NCBI GenBank assembly: GCA_035556135.1
Contig: DATMFO010000007.1
Span: 40,300-104,299, forward strand
Length of the DNA: 64,000 nucleotides
Source: ZC4RG30 sp035556135
Lineage (GTDB): Bacteria > Pseudomonadota > Gammaproteobacteria > Steroidobacterales > Steroidobacteraceae
Reading direction: 5' to 3'
A program made the translations under genes and the position numbers. The stretch's first letter is position 1; every line of letters starts with the position of its first letter. Positions 50,122-59,244 of the stretch are shown piece after piece. The notes under the pieces were generated by a model that was not told where the DNA came from, did not search any database, and was given only the letters and a program-made list of their open reading frames with translations.

Positions 50122-50502
50122 CTAGCGCATGCCCATGTCGTCGCCATCGTCGTCGCGGTCGCGACGGCGGTCGGCATCTTCTTCCTCACCGCGCGCCATC
50201 GGCGACGGCTCGGTCACAGCCTCGTCCATGGCCACCACCAGGTGGCGCAGCACGGCATCGCTGAAACGGAAGGCACCCGTGAGCTCGGCCAGCGTGCTCT
50301 GGTCGGTCTCGACGTTCATCAGTATGTAATGCGCCTTGTGCACCTTGGCGATGGGGAAGGCCAGCTGGCGGCGGCCCCAGTCCTCGACGCGGTGCACGGT
50401 GCCATTGGCGCCGGTCACCATGCCCTTGTAGCGCTCGAGCATGGCGGGAACCTGCTCGCTCTGGTCCGGGTGTACCAGGACCACGATCTCGTAGTGCCTC
50501 AT
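50122..50502 (-). CDS. rpsF: Ribosomal protein S6
   Basis: A 126-residue S6: MRHYEIVVLVHPDQSEQVPA, VHRVEDWGRRQLAFPIAKVH, KAHYILMNVETDQSTLAELT and FSDAVLRHLVVAMDEAV, then an acidic, Arg/Asp-rich tail as in many gammaproteobacteria. AAGGAG precedes ATG at 50502. It heads the operon and has a leader hairpin. Confidence 0.98.
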   Translation of the reverse strand: MRHYEIVVLVHPDQSEQVPAMLERYKGMVTGANGTVHRVEDWGRRQLAFPIAKVHKAHYILMNVETDQSTLAELTGAFRFSDAVLRHLVVAMDEAVTEPSPMARGEEEDADRRRDRDDDGDDMGMR

Positions 50503-50523
50503 GAAGTCTCCTTGTGGATAAAG

Positions 50524-50550
50524 CCACCCGCTGAAGGCTTAGCGGTGTGG
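50524..50550 (-). promoter_or_regulatory. rpsF leader hairpin (candidate S6:S18 autoregulatory site)
   Basis: In the mRNA, CCAC and CCGCT (with one bulged A between them) pair with AGCGG and GTGG around an eight-base loop. It ends about 20 bases before the rpsF ATG. Leaders of rpsF operons in many bacteria bind the S6:S18 complex through a stem with a CCG element; this hairpin has a CCG at the bulge. The match is by eye and not a confirmed family member. Confidence 0.45.
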
Positions 50551-50563
50551 CAAGGGGGCGCGA

Positions 50564-50592
50564 AGTGTACCCAAGCACCCCCGCCCGGGCAA
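50564..50592 (-). promoter_or_regulatory. Promoter of the rpsF operon
   Basis: Minus-strand -35 TTGCCC (50592-50587), 17-base spacer and -10 TACACT (50569-50564). Transcription would begin near 50556 and give a leader of about 55 bases that contains the hairpin described separately. The remainder of the 129-base gap holds nothing else I recognise. Confidence 0.65.
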
Positions 50593-50631
50593 CGTGTGGT
50601 TATTGCCCTGGGCAGCCAATCCTTCCCGGCC

Positions 50632-51234
50632 CTATTCGAGCATGGCGGCCAGAACGGGATAGACCCGGTCGGCAATCACCCGGTAGCCAGCATCATTCGG
50701 ATGCACCTGGTCGGCCATGTAGCCTTCCACGCCCAGCGTGTCATCCAGCACGTCATGCACGTAGGCCGTCCCAAGGCCATCGGCCAGCGCCTCGAAGCGC
50801 TCTGCAAAATGATCACGTACCAGCCCGCCGCGCACGCCAACCAGCAGCACGGCCGCGCCGTCGGCCTGCAGTGCCGTGATGATGGCTCCCAGGTTGGCGA
50901 AGGTGGTGTCCTGCGGCACCTGCTGCAGGAAGTCGTTGCCGCCAAGCAGGAGGATCACCACAGCGGGCTCGAGCGCCAGCACTTCATCGATGCGTGCAAG
51001 GCCGTCGGCAGTCGTGTCTCCAGGCACGCCAAGGTTCTCGATCTTGCGACCCAGCCGCGCCTCGAGCAGCTTCACGAAACCGCCGCCTGAAGATCCCGTG
51101 CCATACACAAGGCTGTCCCCGAAGGCGACGATGGGACCGTCGCGCGAAGCCTTTGGCACCTCGCGCGCACAAGCGGAAAGGAACACCGCCGCCAGCAGCG
51201 CGATGCCCGCAGTGGCCATCGCGCGGCGCTGCAT
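50632..51234 (-). CDS. SGNH/GDSL-type esterase lipoprotein
   Basis: A 200-residue hydrolase of the TesA/arylesterase group. A lipoprotein signal ends in the lipobox LSAC (Cys 22). Catalytic blocks are FGDSLVYGTGSSGG (nucleophile Ser), LLLGGNDFLQQVP and DQVHPNDAGY (Asp and His). It should cleave acyl or aryl esters in the envelope. It starts two bases after the stop of the DUF8021-like gene, so the two are likely one transcription unit. Confidence 0.9.
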   Translation of the reverse strand: MQRRAMATAGIALLAAVFLSACAREVPKASRDGPIVAFGDSLVYGTGSSGGGFVKLLEARLGRKIENLGVPGDTTADGLARIDEVLALEPAVVILLLGGNDFLQQVPQDTTFANLGAIITALQADGAAVLLVGVRGGLVRDHFAERFEALADGLGTAYVHDVLDDTLGVEGYMADQVHPNDAGYRVIADRVYPVLAAMLE

Positions 51235-51236
51235 GC

Positions 51237-53111
51237 TCAGCCGCTCCAGGCCGAAGGCATGCCGTAGGGCTGGTCGACCGACACGGCCTCGATGGCCACG
51301 ATGCGGCCGTCGACAATCTTGTAGACCTCGAACAGCTCGCGCGACATGGCGTGGAAGGCTTCGCTTTCCACCTCCCGGCCATCGGCAAGTCGGTACTTGC
51401 GCTGCGCGAGGTTGAAGTCGGCGATGGCAGTGGCCACCACCAGGCCACGTTCTTCATCCACAGCCAGCACACGCCGGCCTCGCAGGCGATCCAGCGGCTG
51501 GTACAAGCCCAGCTTCAACTGTGCTTCGCAGCCCTGGGCATATTTGCCAGGCGACTTCACCAGTCCGATGGAGCCCACTTCGCCGCTGGTCACCACCTGG
51601 CCGTTCTCGGCGCGGGTGCACCCGGCATCGAAGCGGGCCTGCACCTTCCCGTCGCCGGTGACGCTCTTCGCATAGCCCTCGACCGCAGAGATGAGCGCGC
51701 GGCGCGGGGTACGCTGTGACTTCTCCACGACACTGCTGAACAGCGCATTCGGCTGGAATGCCCTCGGATTGGCCCACGGGCCGGGGTTGCGCTCGCGGGC
51801 CACGATCACCTCGGCCTCGCTCACCAGCGATCCCTTCACCTTCAGCCGCACACCTGCATAGGCCGGCGCATCGTGGTCGTAGATCAGGCCATACCAGGTG
51901 ACGGTACCGGCGCCCGCATCCGCCACGGTCACGCCGAAATCCGACTTGCTGCGGATTGAGCCCCAGATGCCCTCGCCCACCTGTATGCCCACGCCGTTCT
52001 CGGTGAATTTCACGTCGCGCGCCCAGGGAATGTCCTGCGGCTTCTGCGCGGCCATGGCCGTCATGAATCGCGCTGCCAATGCTTCGAGGCAGGCCTTGTC
52101 ACAGCGCACCTTCGCGGCCGGATCGTCCTCCGCGGTGGGCGGCGGCGCAGGCGGATAGGAGTAGAACGGGTTGTGCATCATGTGCGGCACATAGCTGAAC
52201 ACGGCCTCGATGCGGTGGATGGCGCCATTGCGCACGCGGAAGGCCTCGATCAGCGAGATGGAGTTCGGCCACTTGAGCGCCGTGTTCATCTCGCGACCGT
52301 CGTTGAGCTTGTAGCGGTCCCACTCGTTGGCGTGGTCGAAGAAGCCGGTGGCCACCACTACGCCACGCTCCACGTCGATCAGCGGATAGCGGCGCTCGCG
52401 GATGCGCTTGTTGATGCGGTACATGCCGGTCTTGAGTCCCGCCTCGCAGCCCGGCGAAGTGGAAGCGGCCATGGCTCCGGCGCTGGCTGCGGTGGTGAGG
52501 ATGCCGTTCTCCAGCCGTCCGCAGTCCGGGGCGAAGGGCGTGAAGATCACCCCGTCGTTGACCTCCACGGTGTTGAAGTAACCATCGGCCACCGCACGCA
52601 GGCGCGCGCGCGAGCGGCGCTGCTCGGGTGGCAGGATCTCGTTGAAGGTGGGATCGTGCTCCACCTTGGTCACATCGAAGAAAGGCAGCGGAAGGCCAGT
52701 GTTGCGCACCACGACTGTCTCGGCTTCGGCCAGCTGGCCATCGCGCACGGCCAGCCGCAGCGCGAAGTACACCGGCTTGCCGTTCTCCTCGGCGGTGCCC
52801 AGCCAGGCGGCATTGCCTGTCTCCGTGTCGGCAGCGATCATCGCCTTCGGCGACACACCGGTCACCGTGGCCCAGAGGCCTTCCTTGCCGAACTTCAGTT
52901 CGACGTTGTTCTCGGTGAAGCGCAGCGATTTGTGCTGCTTCAGCTGCGAGGCATCGCGCTTCACCAGCGCCGCCACATAGTCGCGCGTCCACTGCGACAG
53001 GCAGGCGTGATCGCACTCCACTTTCTGCCAGGCAGTGCGCTCGCCAGGAGCACGCGCCTGAACCGACAACGCAGCCGATGCCGCCAGCAGGAATACCGTG
53101 AGCTTTTTCAT
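51237..53111 (-). CDS. Secreted protein with two DUF8021-like halves
   Basis: A 624-residue exported protein (signal MKKLTVFLLAASAALSVQA) made of two similar halves. Half one (about 30-325) starts CDHACLSQWTRDYVAALVKRD and has SLRFTENNVEL; half two (about 335-624) starts CDKACLEALAARFMTAMAAQ and has DVKFTENGVGIQVGEGIWG. Each half ends with a conserved block, as in EAFRVRNGAIHRIEAVF and EVYKIVDGRIVAIEAVS. The type resembles DUF8021 proteins of bacteria and fungi; no activity is known to me. It lies in the block with the second PQQ dehydrogenase, in the same direction as the SMP-30 gene 18 bases upstream. Confidence 0.8.
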   Translation of the reverse strand: MKKLTVFLLAASAALSVQARAPGERTAWQKVECDHACLSQWTRDYVAALVKRDASQLKQHKSLRFTENNVELKFGKEGLWATVTGVSPKAMIAADTETGNAAWLGTAEENGKPVYFALRLAVRDGQLAEAETVVVRNTGLPLPFFDVTKVEHDPTFNEILPPEQRRSRARLRAVADGYFNTVEVNDGVIFTPFAPDCGRLENGILTTAASAGAMAASTSPGCEAGLKTGMYRINKRIRERRYPLIDVERGVVVATGFFDHANEWDRYKLNDGREMNTALKWPNSISLIEAFRVRNGAIHRIEAVFSYVPHMMHNPFYSYPPAPPPTAEDDPAAKVRCDKACLEALAARFMTAMAAQKPQDIPWARDVKFTENGVGIQVGEGIWGSIRSKSDFGVTVADAGAGTVTWYGLIYDHDAPAYAGVRLKVKGSLVSEAEVIVARERNPGPWANPRAFQPNALFSSVVEKSQRTPRRALISAVEGYAKSVTGDGKVQARFDAGCTRAENGQVVTSGEVGSIGLVKSPGKYAQGCEAQLKLGLYQPLDRLRGRRVLAVDEERGLVVATAIADFNLAQRKYRLADGREVESEAFHAMSRELFEVYKIVDGRIVAIEAVSVDQPYGMPSAWSG

Positions 53112-53129
53112 GAAGACCTCTTTGCCGCC

Positions 53130-54107
53130 TCAGCGCGGCATGGGGATCGCGATGGCCCGGAACTCGCCGGGGTCCTGCCCGCGCAGCTCCGGCTTGATCA
53201 GGTAATCGATCTTGCCGTCGATGGTGTAGATGGTATCGCCCACCAGCGTGACGCCCGGCGTGGACTGCAGTTGCTTGACCAGCGTGATCCCGGCCCGGTC
53301 ACCCTCGATGGTTACCAGCGTGATGCGGCCGCCGGAGCTTTCGGCCTGCAGGAAGCGGTTGCCGCCGATGGGACGCAGGCCATCCGGCCCTTCCATCTTC
53401 TGCGATGCCTGCAGCAGCGTGAGCTTCGGCTCCGCCGGATTGGCAGCCAGTTCCACGCGCCAGAGTTCATGCCGCTGCACGTTGTTGATGTACATCTCGC
53501 CGCGCGGCCCGAAGGCGATGCCATCGATGCCGCGCAGGCTCTGGTGGCTGGCCACCACTTCCAGCGCGCTGCCGCCCTTCGCCAGCTTCAGGATGCGGCC
53601 GCCCGGCGTGTCGGTGGCATAGGCCGCGCCATCGGCGGCAATCGCGATGTCGTTGCAGGTGCCGCCCGGCGCCGGGAAGGGCCACCGACCCGCAAGTGCA
53701 CCCGTCTTCAGGTCAAAGGCCACTACTGCGGAGGGTTGCTGCGGTCCGGGCGAGGGCCCGAATGGAGCCACCGAGCACACCCACAGCCGTCCACCCCGCT
53801 CATCGGCCAGCACGCCGTACGTGGCGCGCAGGCCATTTTCCGGATTGGGTGTGATGAAGGGACGCGCCACGCGATCCTGCGGACCAGCGCGGTAGATGGT
53901 GCCGGACATGCTGCCGATGAACACCGAGCCGTCGGCGGTGGAAGTGATGCTCTCCGGATGCACGTTCCTGCCGTCAATGACGATATCGCCACGGCTGGCG
54001 ACCTGCGGAGGCTGCGCCGCGCAGGCACCCAGCGACAGCAGGACCAGCGACACCAGGGCAGAAAGCCTGACGAGCGGACGCCCGCGGCTTGAGGAAACTG
54101 TTTCCAT
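53130..54107 (-). CDS. SMP-30/gluconolactonase-like lipoprotein
   Basis: A 325-residue envelope protein with lipobox LGAC (Cys 29) and a six-bladed propeller of the SMP-30/lactonase type: HPESITSTADGSVFIGSMSG, TCNDIAIAADGAAYATDT, GIDGIAFGPRGEMYINNV and LVGDTIYTIDG. Such proteins open lactones with a divalent metal, but some members only bind ligands, so the reaction is open. ATG at 54107 follows GGAAGTGGGGG. Only 27 bases separate it from the divergent PQQ dehydrogenase, so the promoters must overlap. Confidence 0.87.
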   Translation of the reverse strand: METVSSSRGRPLVRLSALVSLVLLSLGACAAQPPQVASRGDIVIDGRNVHPESITSTADGSVFIGSMSGTIYRAGPQDRVARPFITPNPENGLRATYGVLADERGGRLWVCSVAPFGPSPGPQQPSAVVAFDLKTGALAGRWPFPAPGGTCNDIAIAADGAAYATDTPGGRILKLAKGGSALEVVASHQSLRGIDGIAFGPRGEMYINNVQRHELWRVELAANPAEPKLTLLQASQKMEGPDGLRPIGGNRFLQAESSGGRITLVTIEGDRAGITLVKQLQSTPGVTLVGDTIYTIDGKIDYLIKPELRGQDPGEFRAIAIPMPR

Positions 54108-54134
54108 GACCCCCACTTCCTTTAGGATTCCGGG

Positions 54135-56276
54135 ATGAGAATACAACACCTCGGGGGCCTCGCCTGCCTTGCGCTGGCGACCTCCCTGCTCGCCTTCACT
54201 GCCTGCCAGGGCGGCCCGGGTACCAGCGGCAAGGCCTCGGTGGTGGATGCAGCGCGCCTGCAGAATGCGGCAGCCGAACCCGGCCAGTGGCTGATGGATG
54301 GCCGCGACTACATGGCACAGCGCTTCAGCCCGCTGAAGGCCATCAATGAATCCAATGTGTCACAGCTGGGCATCGCCTGGTTCGCGGACCTCGATACCTA
54401 TCGCGGCGTCGAGGCCACGCCGCTGTTCGTCGATGGCGTGATCTACAACGTCAGCGCCTGGAACGTGGCCTATGCCCACGACGCAAAGACGGGCCGGCTG
54501 CTGTGGACCTACGATCCACAGGTGCCGCGCGACTACGGGCGGATCGCCTGCTGCGAGCCGGTGGCACGCGGCCTGGCGTTCTGGAAGGGCAAGGTGATCA
54601 TCGCCACGCTCGACGGGCGACTGATCGCGCTGGATGCAAAGAATGGCCAGCCCGCGTGGGAAGCCTCGACCTTTGAACGTTCGCAGCCCTGGTCCATCAC
54701 CGGCGCACCGCGTGTGTTCGATGGCCTGGTGGTGGTGGGCAATGGCGGCGCGGACCTTGGTGTACGCGGCTTCGTCAGCGCCTGGGACGCAGACACCGGC
54801 GAGTTCCGCTGGAAGTTCTGGCTGGTGCCGGGTGATCCGGCACAGGGGCCGGATGGCGCGGCATCCGACAGCGCGATGGAGATGGCCGCGAAGACCTGGA
54901 CCGGCGAGTGGTGGAAGCTCGGCGGTGGTGGCACGGCGTGGGATTCCATCGCCTACGATCCAGAACTGCAGCTGGTGTACATCGGCACGGGCAACGGCTC
55001 GCCACTGGCATACAAGCATCGCAGCCCGCAGGGCGGCGACAACCTCTTCCTCTGTTCCATCGTCGCAGTGGATGCCAGGACCGGAGCGTATCGCTGGCAT
55101 TACCAGGAAACCCCTGAAGAGGACTGGGACTACACCTGCACGCAGTCCATTGTGCAGGCCGACCTCACCATCGAGGGCCGGCAGCGCAAGGTGCTGATGC
55201 ATGCGCCCAAGAACGGCTTCTTCTACGTGATCGATCGTGCTACCGGTGAGCTGATCTCCGCGAAGAACCATGTGCCGGTCAACTGGACCACCGGCATCGA
55301 CAAGGCCACCGGCAGGCCCACCATCAATCCCGAGGCGCACGCCGGCACCGACCCTGTGCTGGTCACGCCTGGCCCCGGCGGCGCGCACAACTGGTTCCCC
55401 ATGGCCTACAGCCCCGAGACGGGCCTGGCCTACTTCCCCTACTACGAACACTGGTTCGTATACGCCTTCGATCCCGGCTTCACCCCGCAGCCCTTCCGTT
55501 CCAACAGCGGCTGGGGTGGCTATTCGGGACCGGCTTTGCAGAAGCGCATGGCGCTGACGCGCGAGGCGGCCGAGAAGGAAAACGCCGGGCTCGTGGCATG
55601 GGACCCCGTGAAGCAGGAGGCGCGCTGGCGCGTTCCCCTGCCCCGCCACGGCAATGGCGGCGTGCTCGCCACGGCGGGCAACCTGGTCTTCGAGGGCACC
55701 ACGAAGCAGACCTTCGCCGCCTTCCGCGCCACCGACGGCAAGCTGCTGTGGGAAATGCCCGTGCAGTCGGCGCCGGTGTCCGGCCCCATCACCTTCGAAC
55801 TCGATGGCGAGCAGTACATTGCGGTGAACGCCGGCTGGGGCGGCGGCGCCGCGCAGGTCGAACGCGGCGCGGGCACGGCGCAGCATCGTGCCTCGGCACG
55901 CCTGCTGGTGTTCAAGCTCGGCGGCACCACGCAGCTGCCGCCGCTGCCACCGGCCCAGCCCATTCCCAACCCTCCGCCGCTGCGCGCCAGCGAAGCCACT
56001 GTCCGGAAGGGCGGTGAGGTCTTCGCGCGCACCTGCGCGCAGTGCCATGGGCAGCTGGCAGTAGGCGGCCTGAAAGACCTGCGTCTCATGGACCAGGCCA
56101 CACACGCGCAGTTCAATGACATCGTGCTCAAGGGCCTGCGCGTGCAGAAAGGCATGGCCAGCTTTGCGGACATCCTCTCGGTGGAAGATGTCGAGGCCGT
56201 GCACGCCTACGTGATCTCCCGCGCGAATGAGGACTGGGGCAGTGGCGGATCGGGAGACGGCACCGGGCCGCACTAG
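54135..56276 (+). CDS. Secreted PQQ- and haem c-dependent alcohol dehydrogenase, paralogue 2
   Basis: A 713-residue quinohaemoprotein of the same subtype as the one at 20.6-22.7 kb. A lipoprotein-like signal (LLAFTAC, not a perfect lipobox) precedes the PQQ propeller and a C-terminal CAQCH haem. C139-C140 (RIACCEP), catalytic Asp D270 (GGTAWDSIAYDP) and the PQQ Lys in HAPKNGFFYVIDR are kept. Like its paralogue it has Asp (D207, GGADLGVRG) where the calcium Glu is usual, and the extra pair C307 (LFLCSIV) and C335 (YTCTQ). A periplasmic alcohol or aldehyde oxidase feeding the next TonB/LigAB genes is plausible. It is divergent from the SMP-30 gene. Confidence 0.9.
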   Translation: MRIQHLGGLACLALATSLLAFTACQGGPGTSGKASVVDAARLQNAAAEPGQWLMDGRDYMAQRFSPLKAINESNVSQLGIAWFADLDTYRGVEATPLFVDGVIYNVSAWNVAYAHDAKTGRLLWTYDPQVPRDYGRIACCEPVARGLAFWKGKVIIATLDGRLIALDAKNGQPAWEASTFERSQPWSITGAPRVFDGLVVVGNGGADLGVRGFVSAWDADTGEFRWKFWLVPGDPAQGPDGAASDSAMEMAAKTWTGEWWKLGGGGTAWDSIAYDPELQLVYIGTGNGSPLAYKHRSPQGGDNLFLCSIVAVDARTGAYRWHYQETPEEDWDYTCTQSIVQADLTIEGRQRKVLMHAPKNGFFYVIDRATGELISAKNHVPVNWTTGIDKATGRPTINPEAHAGTDPVLVTPGPGGAHNWFPMAYSPETGLAYFPYYEHWFVYAFDPGFTPQPFRSNSGWGGYSGPALQKRMALTREAAEKENAGLVAWDPVKQEARWRVPLPRHGNGGVLATAGNLVFEGTTKQTFAAFRATDGKLLWEMPVQSAPVSGPITFELDGEQYIAVNAGWGGGAAQVERGAGTAQHRASARLLVFKLGGTTQLPPLPPAQPIPNPPPLRASEATVRKGGEVFARTCAQCHGQLAVGGLKDLRLMDQATHAQFNDIVLKGLRVQKGMASFADILSVEDVEAVHAYVISRANEDWGSGGSGDGTGPH

Positions 56277-56300
56277 GCCCGGGGGCTGGTCTTCGAAAGT

Positions 56301-58289
56301 CTACTCCGCGGTGCCCGTGCGCCAGATCACACTGGCACGCAGGCTGCGCTCCACTCCGCCGCGCTCATCAGGAGCCCCGAACTCCAGCCTGTCGTGATGC
56401 AGCAGGTTCTGCAGCGCCAGCACGAGCTGAAGTTGCCGGCGGCTGTAGGCCAGGCGCAGGTCCAGGTCGGTGTAGCCCTTGATCCCTTCCCCGCTGACGA
56501 TCTGCGGATCGCGGCGGATGCGGGATACATGACGCAGGAAAGCATCCAGCTGCACTGGACCGATGTCGACCGCGGCACGCAAGCCCAGCTGATGGCGCGG
56601 CGTGGATCCGTCCGCGAACTGCCCGCGATTTATGTCCTGGCCGTGCGGATCAATGTTGAGGTCCAGGTAGGAGTAGCTGGCCGTGAGCCGCCAGCTGGCC
56701 TGGGGTGAATAACTCACCAGTGCCTCCGCGCCCACGGCACGCCCATCAGTGAGGTTCTGGTTGATGATGGGCAACACCTCACGGCCATCGTCAGGATCGA
56801 TGTAGGAATCCCCGATCTCCAGCGAGGCAAGGTCGCGATACCGGTTCAGGAATGCGGCCAGGTCCACTGCCAGCGTCGGGGAAACCTGCCGGCGATAACC
56901 CAGCTCGTAGGCGAGCAGTTTCTCGGAGTTGAACGAGCGGTTGCCCAGCAGTTGCAGGGAAGGGTCTTCTCCCGGCTGCGTGACTTCGATGGCAACGTCG
57001 CGCTCCAGCCGCGTGGGCACCCTGGCAGCGCGCGACACCGCCGCCCATGCGGTCTGCCCATGCGACAGGAATGCGGCCATCCGCACGCTGGGCTGTATCT
57101 CGAAGCCGCTGAAGTCATTCTGCTCCAGCTTCGTGCCCACCGTCAGCTGCAGCCAGTCACGCAGGGCAACCTGGTCCTGCACGAAGCCGCCGTACAGGGC
57201 ATCGCCGGACCGGGGCGGATCAACTGCAAATATCCCCTTGCCGGTATTGCGGTTGTCAGTGTGGCGGAAGTTCAGTCCCCAGCTGATCCGGTGGATATCG
57301 AGCGCGAAATCGTGCTGGAAATCGAGGTCGACGGTGTCGAGCGTGTCGAGGTAGCTCGGATCATCCTGGCGCGTATGGTCGAAGTAGGCGCGCAGTTCGA
57401 TGGTGGAATCCGCATCCAGCGTGCGCTTCCAGCGACCCAGGAGGTTGCCGCCTTCGAGCTTCACACGCAGCGGCGGTTGCGGGCCGGGCCGGCCGATGAT
57501 GACCACCGCCGGGCCGATCTGCCCCACGCGGCCGTCGTACCAGTCACCCTGCAGTGTCAGCTCGTCCCGTGATCCGGCTTGCCAGTCGGCGCGGAAGCCC
57601 AGGTGTCCCATGTGCCAGTCGTCGGGGCTTTCCGCAGGAGTGACCAGTTCGCTGCTGTCGCGCTCGAAGTACTGCCCGAAGACACGGAAGTGGCCCGAGC
57701 CCGCGCGACCGCCGTAGCGCAGCGCCAGCCTGGCACGATCTTCGCTGCCGGTTCCGGCCTCCGCGTACAGGCCCTGCGTATCGCGCGCATTGCGCGTGGT
57801 GATGTTGATCACGCCGTTGACGGCATTGGATCCCCATTGGGTCGCGCCGGGACCACGGATCACCTCGATGCGCTCGATATCCTCCATCAGGTAGTTCTGC
57901 ACATCCCACCGCACGCCGGATACCAGCGGGGTGTAGATGCTGCGGGTGTCGCTGAGCACCAGCAGCTTCTCCGAATTGATGCTGCTGAAACCGCGCGAGG
58001 CCACCGCCCAGCTGTTGGCATTGCGCTGCCCCACGTGGATGCCAGGCACGCCGCGCAATGCCTCGGGAATGCTGGTGGCGCCGGAGCGGAGGATGTCCTG
58101 GTGCGTCAGCACTGCGATTGCGGCAGCGGCTTCGCCAAGCGGCTGGGCACTGCGGGATACCGAGGTGACTTCCACCTGGGTGAGCTCCAGAAGGCTCATG
58201 CGCTTCAGTGATTCGATGCCGGAATCGGCCCCGAATGCGCGGCCAGCTGCGCAACTCAGCAGCAGCGCGAATCCCGTCGCGTTCCGCAT
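56301..58289 (-). CDS. TonB-dependent outer-membrane receptor
   Basis: A 662-residue receptor with signal peptide, plug domain (about 38-165: LGEAAAAIAVLTHQDILRSG, SIPEALRGVPGIHVGQRN, IERIEVIRGPGATQWGSNAV, NGVINITTRN) and a 22-strand barrel. No clear TonB box is seen after the signal. It imports a substrate too large or scarce for porins. The nearest genes, a PQQ dehydrogenase, LigAB and a DMT transporter, suggest an organic substrate rather than a siderophore, though this is inference. GGGAGGAAG precedes the ATG at 58289. Confidence 0.92.
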   Translation of the reverse strand: MRNATGFALLLSCAAGRAFGADSGIESLKRMSLLELTQVEVTSVSRSAQPLGEAAAAIAVLTHQDILRSGATSIPEALRGVPGIHVGQRNANSWAVASRGFSSINSEKLLVLSDTRSIYTPLVSGVRWDVQNYLMEDIERIEVIRGPGATQWGSNAVNGVINITTRNARDTQGLYAEAGTGSEDRARLALRYGGRAGSGHFRVFGQYFERDSSELVTPAESPDDWHMGHLGFRADWQAGSRDELTLQGDWYDGRVGQIGPAVVIIGRPGPQPPLRVKLEGGNLLGRWKRTLDADSTIELRAYFDHTRQDDPSYLDTLDTVDLDFQHDFALDIHRISWGLNFRHTDNRNTGKGIFAVDPPRSGDALYGGFVQDQVALRDWLQLTVGTKLEQNDFSGFEIQPSVRMAAFLSHGQTAWAAVSRAARVPTRLERDVAIEVTQPGEDPSLQLLGNRSFNSEKLLAYELGYRRQVSPTLAVDLAAFLNRYRDLASLEIGDSYIDPDDGREVLPIINQNLTDGRAVGAEALVSYSPQASWRLTASYSYLDLNIDPHGQDINRGQFADGSTPRHQLGLRAAVDIGPVQLDAFLRHVSRIRRDPQIVSGEGIKGYTDLDLRLAYSRRQLQLVLALQNLLHHDRLEFGAPDERGGVERSLRASVIWRTGTAE

Positions 58290-58344
58290 CGCTTCCTCCC
58301 AGGAGATCCATCTGCCTCGAGGCTAGGCCAGAGTACAACAGCAT

Positions 58345-59244
58345 TCAAGCTCGGGTAGCGAAAGCTTGCCGGCGGCGCCACGCGCTGCGCCAGATAGTGT
58401 AAAGGCCTGTGCCGACGATGAGCGCCGAGCCAGTCAGCATCATCGCATCCGGGCGCTCATCGAAAACCACGTAGCCCAGCACCAGAGCGAAAATCAGGCG
58501 CGTGTACCGGAACGGCACCACGGCGCTGACTTCCCCGATCCGGGTTGCCGCCACCAGCGAGTAGTAACCGAAGCAGCTGATGAACACGGTGGCCGCAAAT
58601 CGCAGCAGCTCGCCCGTATCCGGCATCCTCGGCTGCAGATCCATCACCAGCAAGATCACCAGACCCGCGGGCACCAGCGACAGGAAACCCCACGCGGCCA
58701 CCTGCACGCTGGCAATTTCCCGGGGCAAGGTGCGGCTGGCCAGGTCGCGCGCGGCCAGCATCACCACCGCCAGCACGGCCAGCAGCGAGGCGGGCGTGAA
58801 CGCCGCAAGGCCCGGCTGGATGATCAGCAGCACGCCGACGAAGCCCAGGGCAATCGCGGTCCAGCGCCGCCATCCAACCGGTTCACCGAGGAACAGGGCC
58901 GCGCCCAGCGTCACGGCCAGCGGAGTTGCCTGCAGGATGGCCGAAGCCGACGACAGGGTGGTCAGCGCCAGCGCGGTGACGAATGCGGCGGAGCCGACGG
59001 CCTCGCTGAAATTGCGCAACAGCACGGGCCTGGACAGCAGGTCGGCAGATACCAGTCGCCTGCCGCCCCGCATGGTGATGAAGCTGAAGATGAGGCCGCC
59101 ACCGGCGCCCACCATCGCCAGCACCTGGCCCACGGGCAGCGTCGCGGCCAGCTGCTTGATCAGCACATCCTCGAGCGCGAATCCGGCCATCGCGGCCAGC
59201 ATCAGCAGGCTGCCGCGAAGGTTGTCCCGGGAGCCGGATGTCAG
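58345..59244 (-). CDS. DMT-superfamily transporter (two EamA domains)
   Basis: A ~299-residue inner-membrane protein with ten hydrophobic segments in two EamA halves (about 12-140 and 150-285). Typical stretches are MLAAMAGFALEDVLIKQLAA, TLSSASAILQATPLAVTLGA and VAATRIGEVSAVVPFRYTRL. Members export or import small metabolites. The start is unclear. CTG at 59244 overlaps the ligB stop (CTGA), has GGAG 11 bases upstream and gives a complete first helix; ATG at 59202 would cut into that helix. The cargo is unknown, but coupling to LigAB points to an aromatic or its ring-cleavage product. Confidence 0.86.
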   Translation of the reverse strand: MTSGSRDNLRGSLLMLAAMAGFALEDVLIKQLAATLPVGQVLAMVGAGGGLIFSFITMRGGRRLVSADLLSRPVLLRNFSEAVGSAAFVTALALTTLSSASAILQATPLAVTLGAALFLGEPVGWRRWTAIALGFVGVLLIIQPGLAAFTPASLLAVLAVVMLAARDLASRTLPREIASVQVAAWGFLSLVPAGLVILLVMDLQPRMPDTGELLRFAATVFISCFGYYSLVAATRIGEVSAVVPFRYTRLIFALVLGYVVFDERPDAMMLTGSALIVGTGLYTIWRSAWRRRQAFATRA

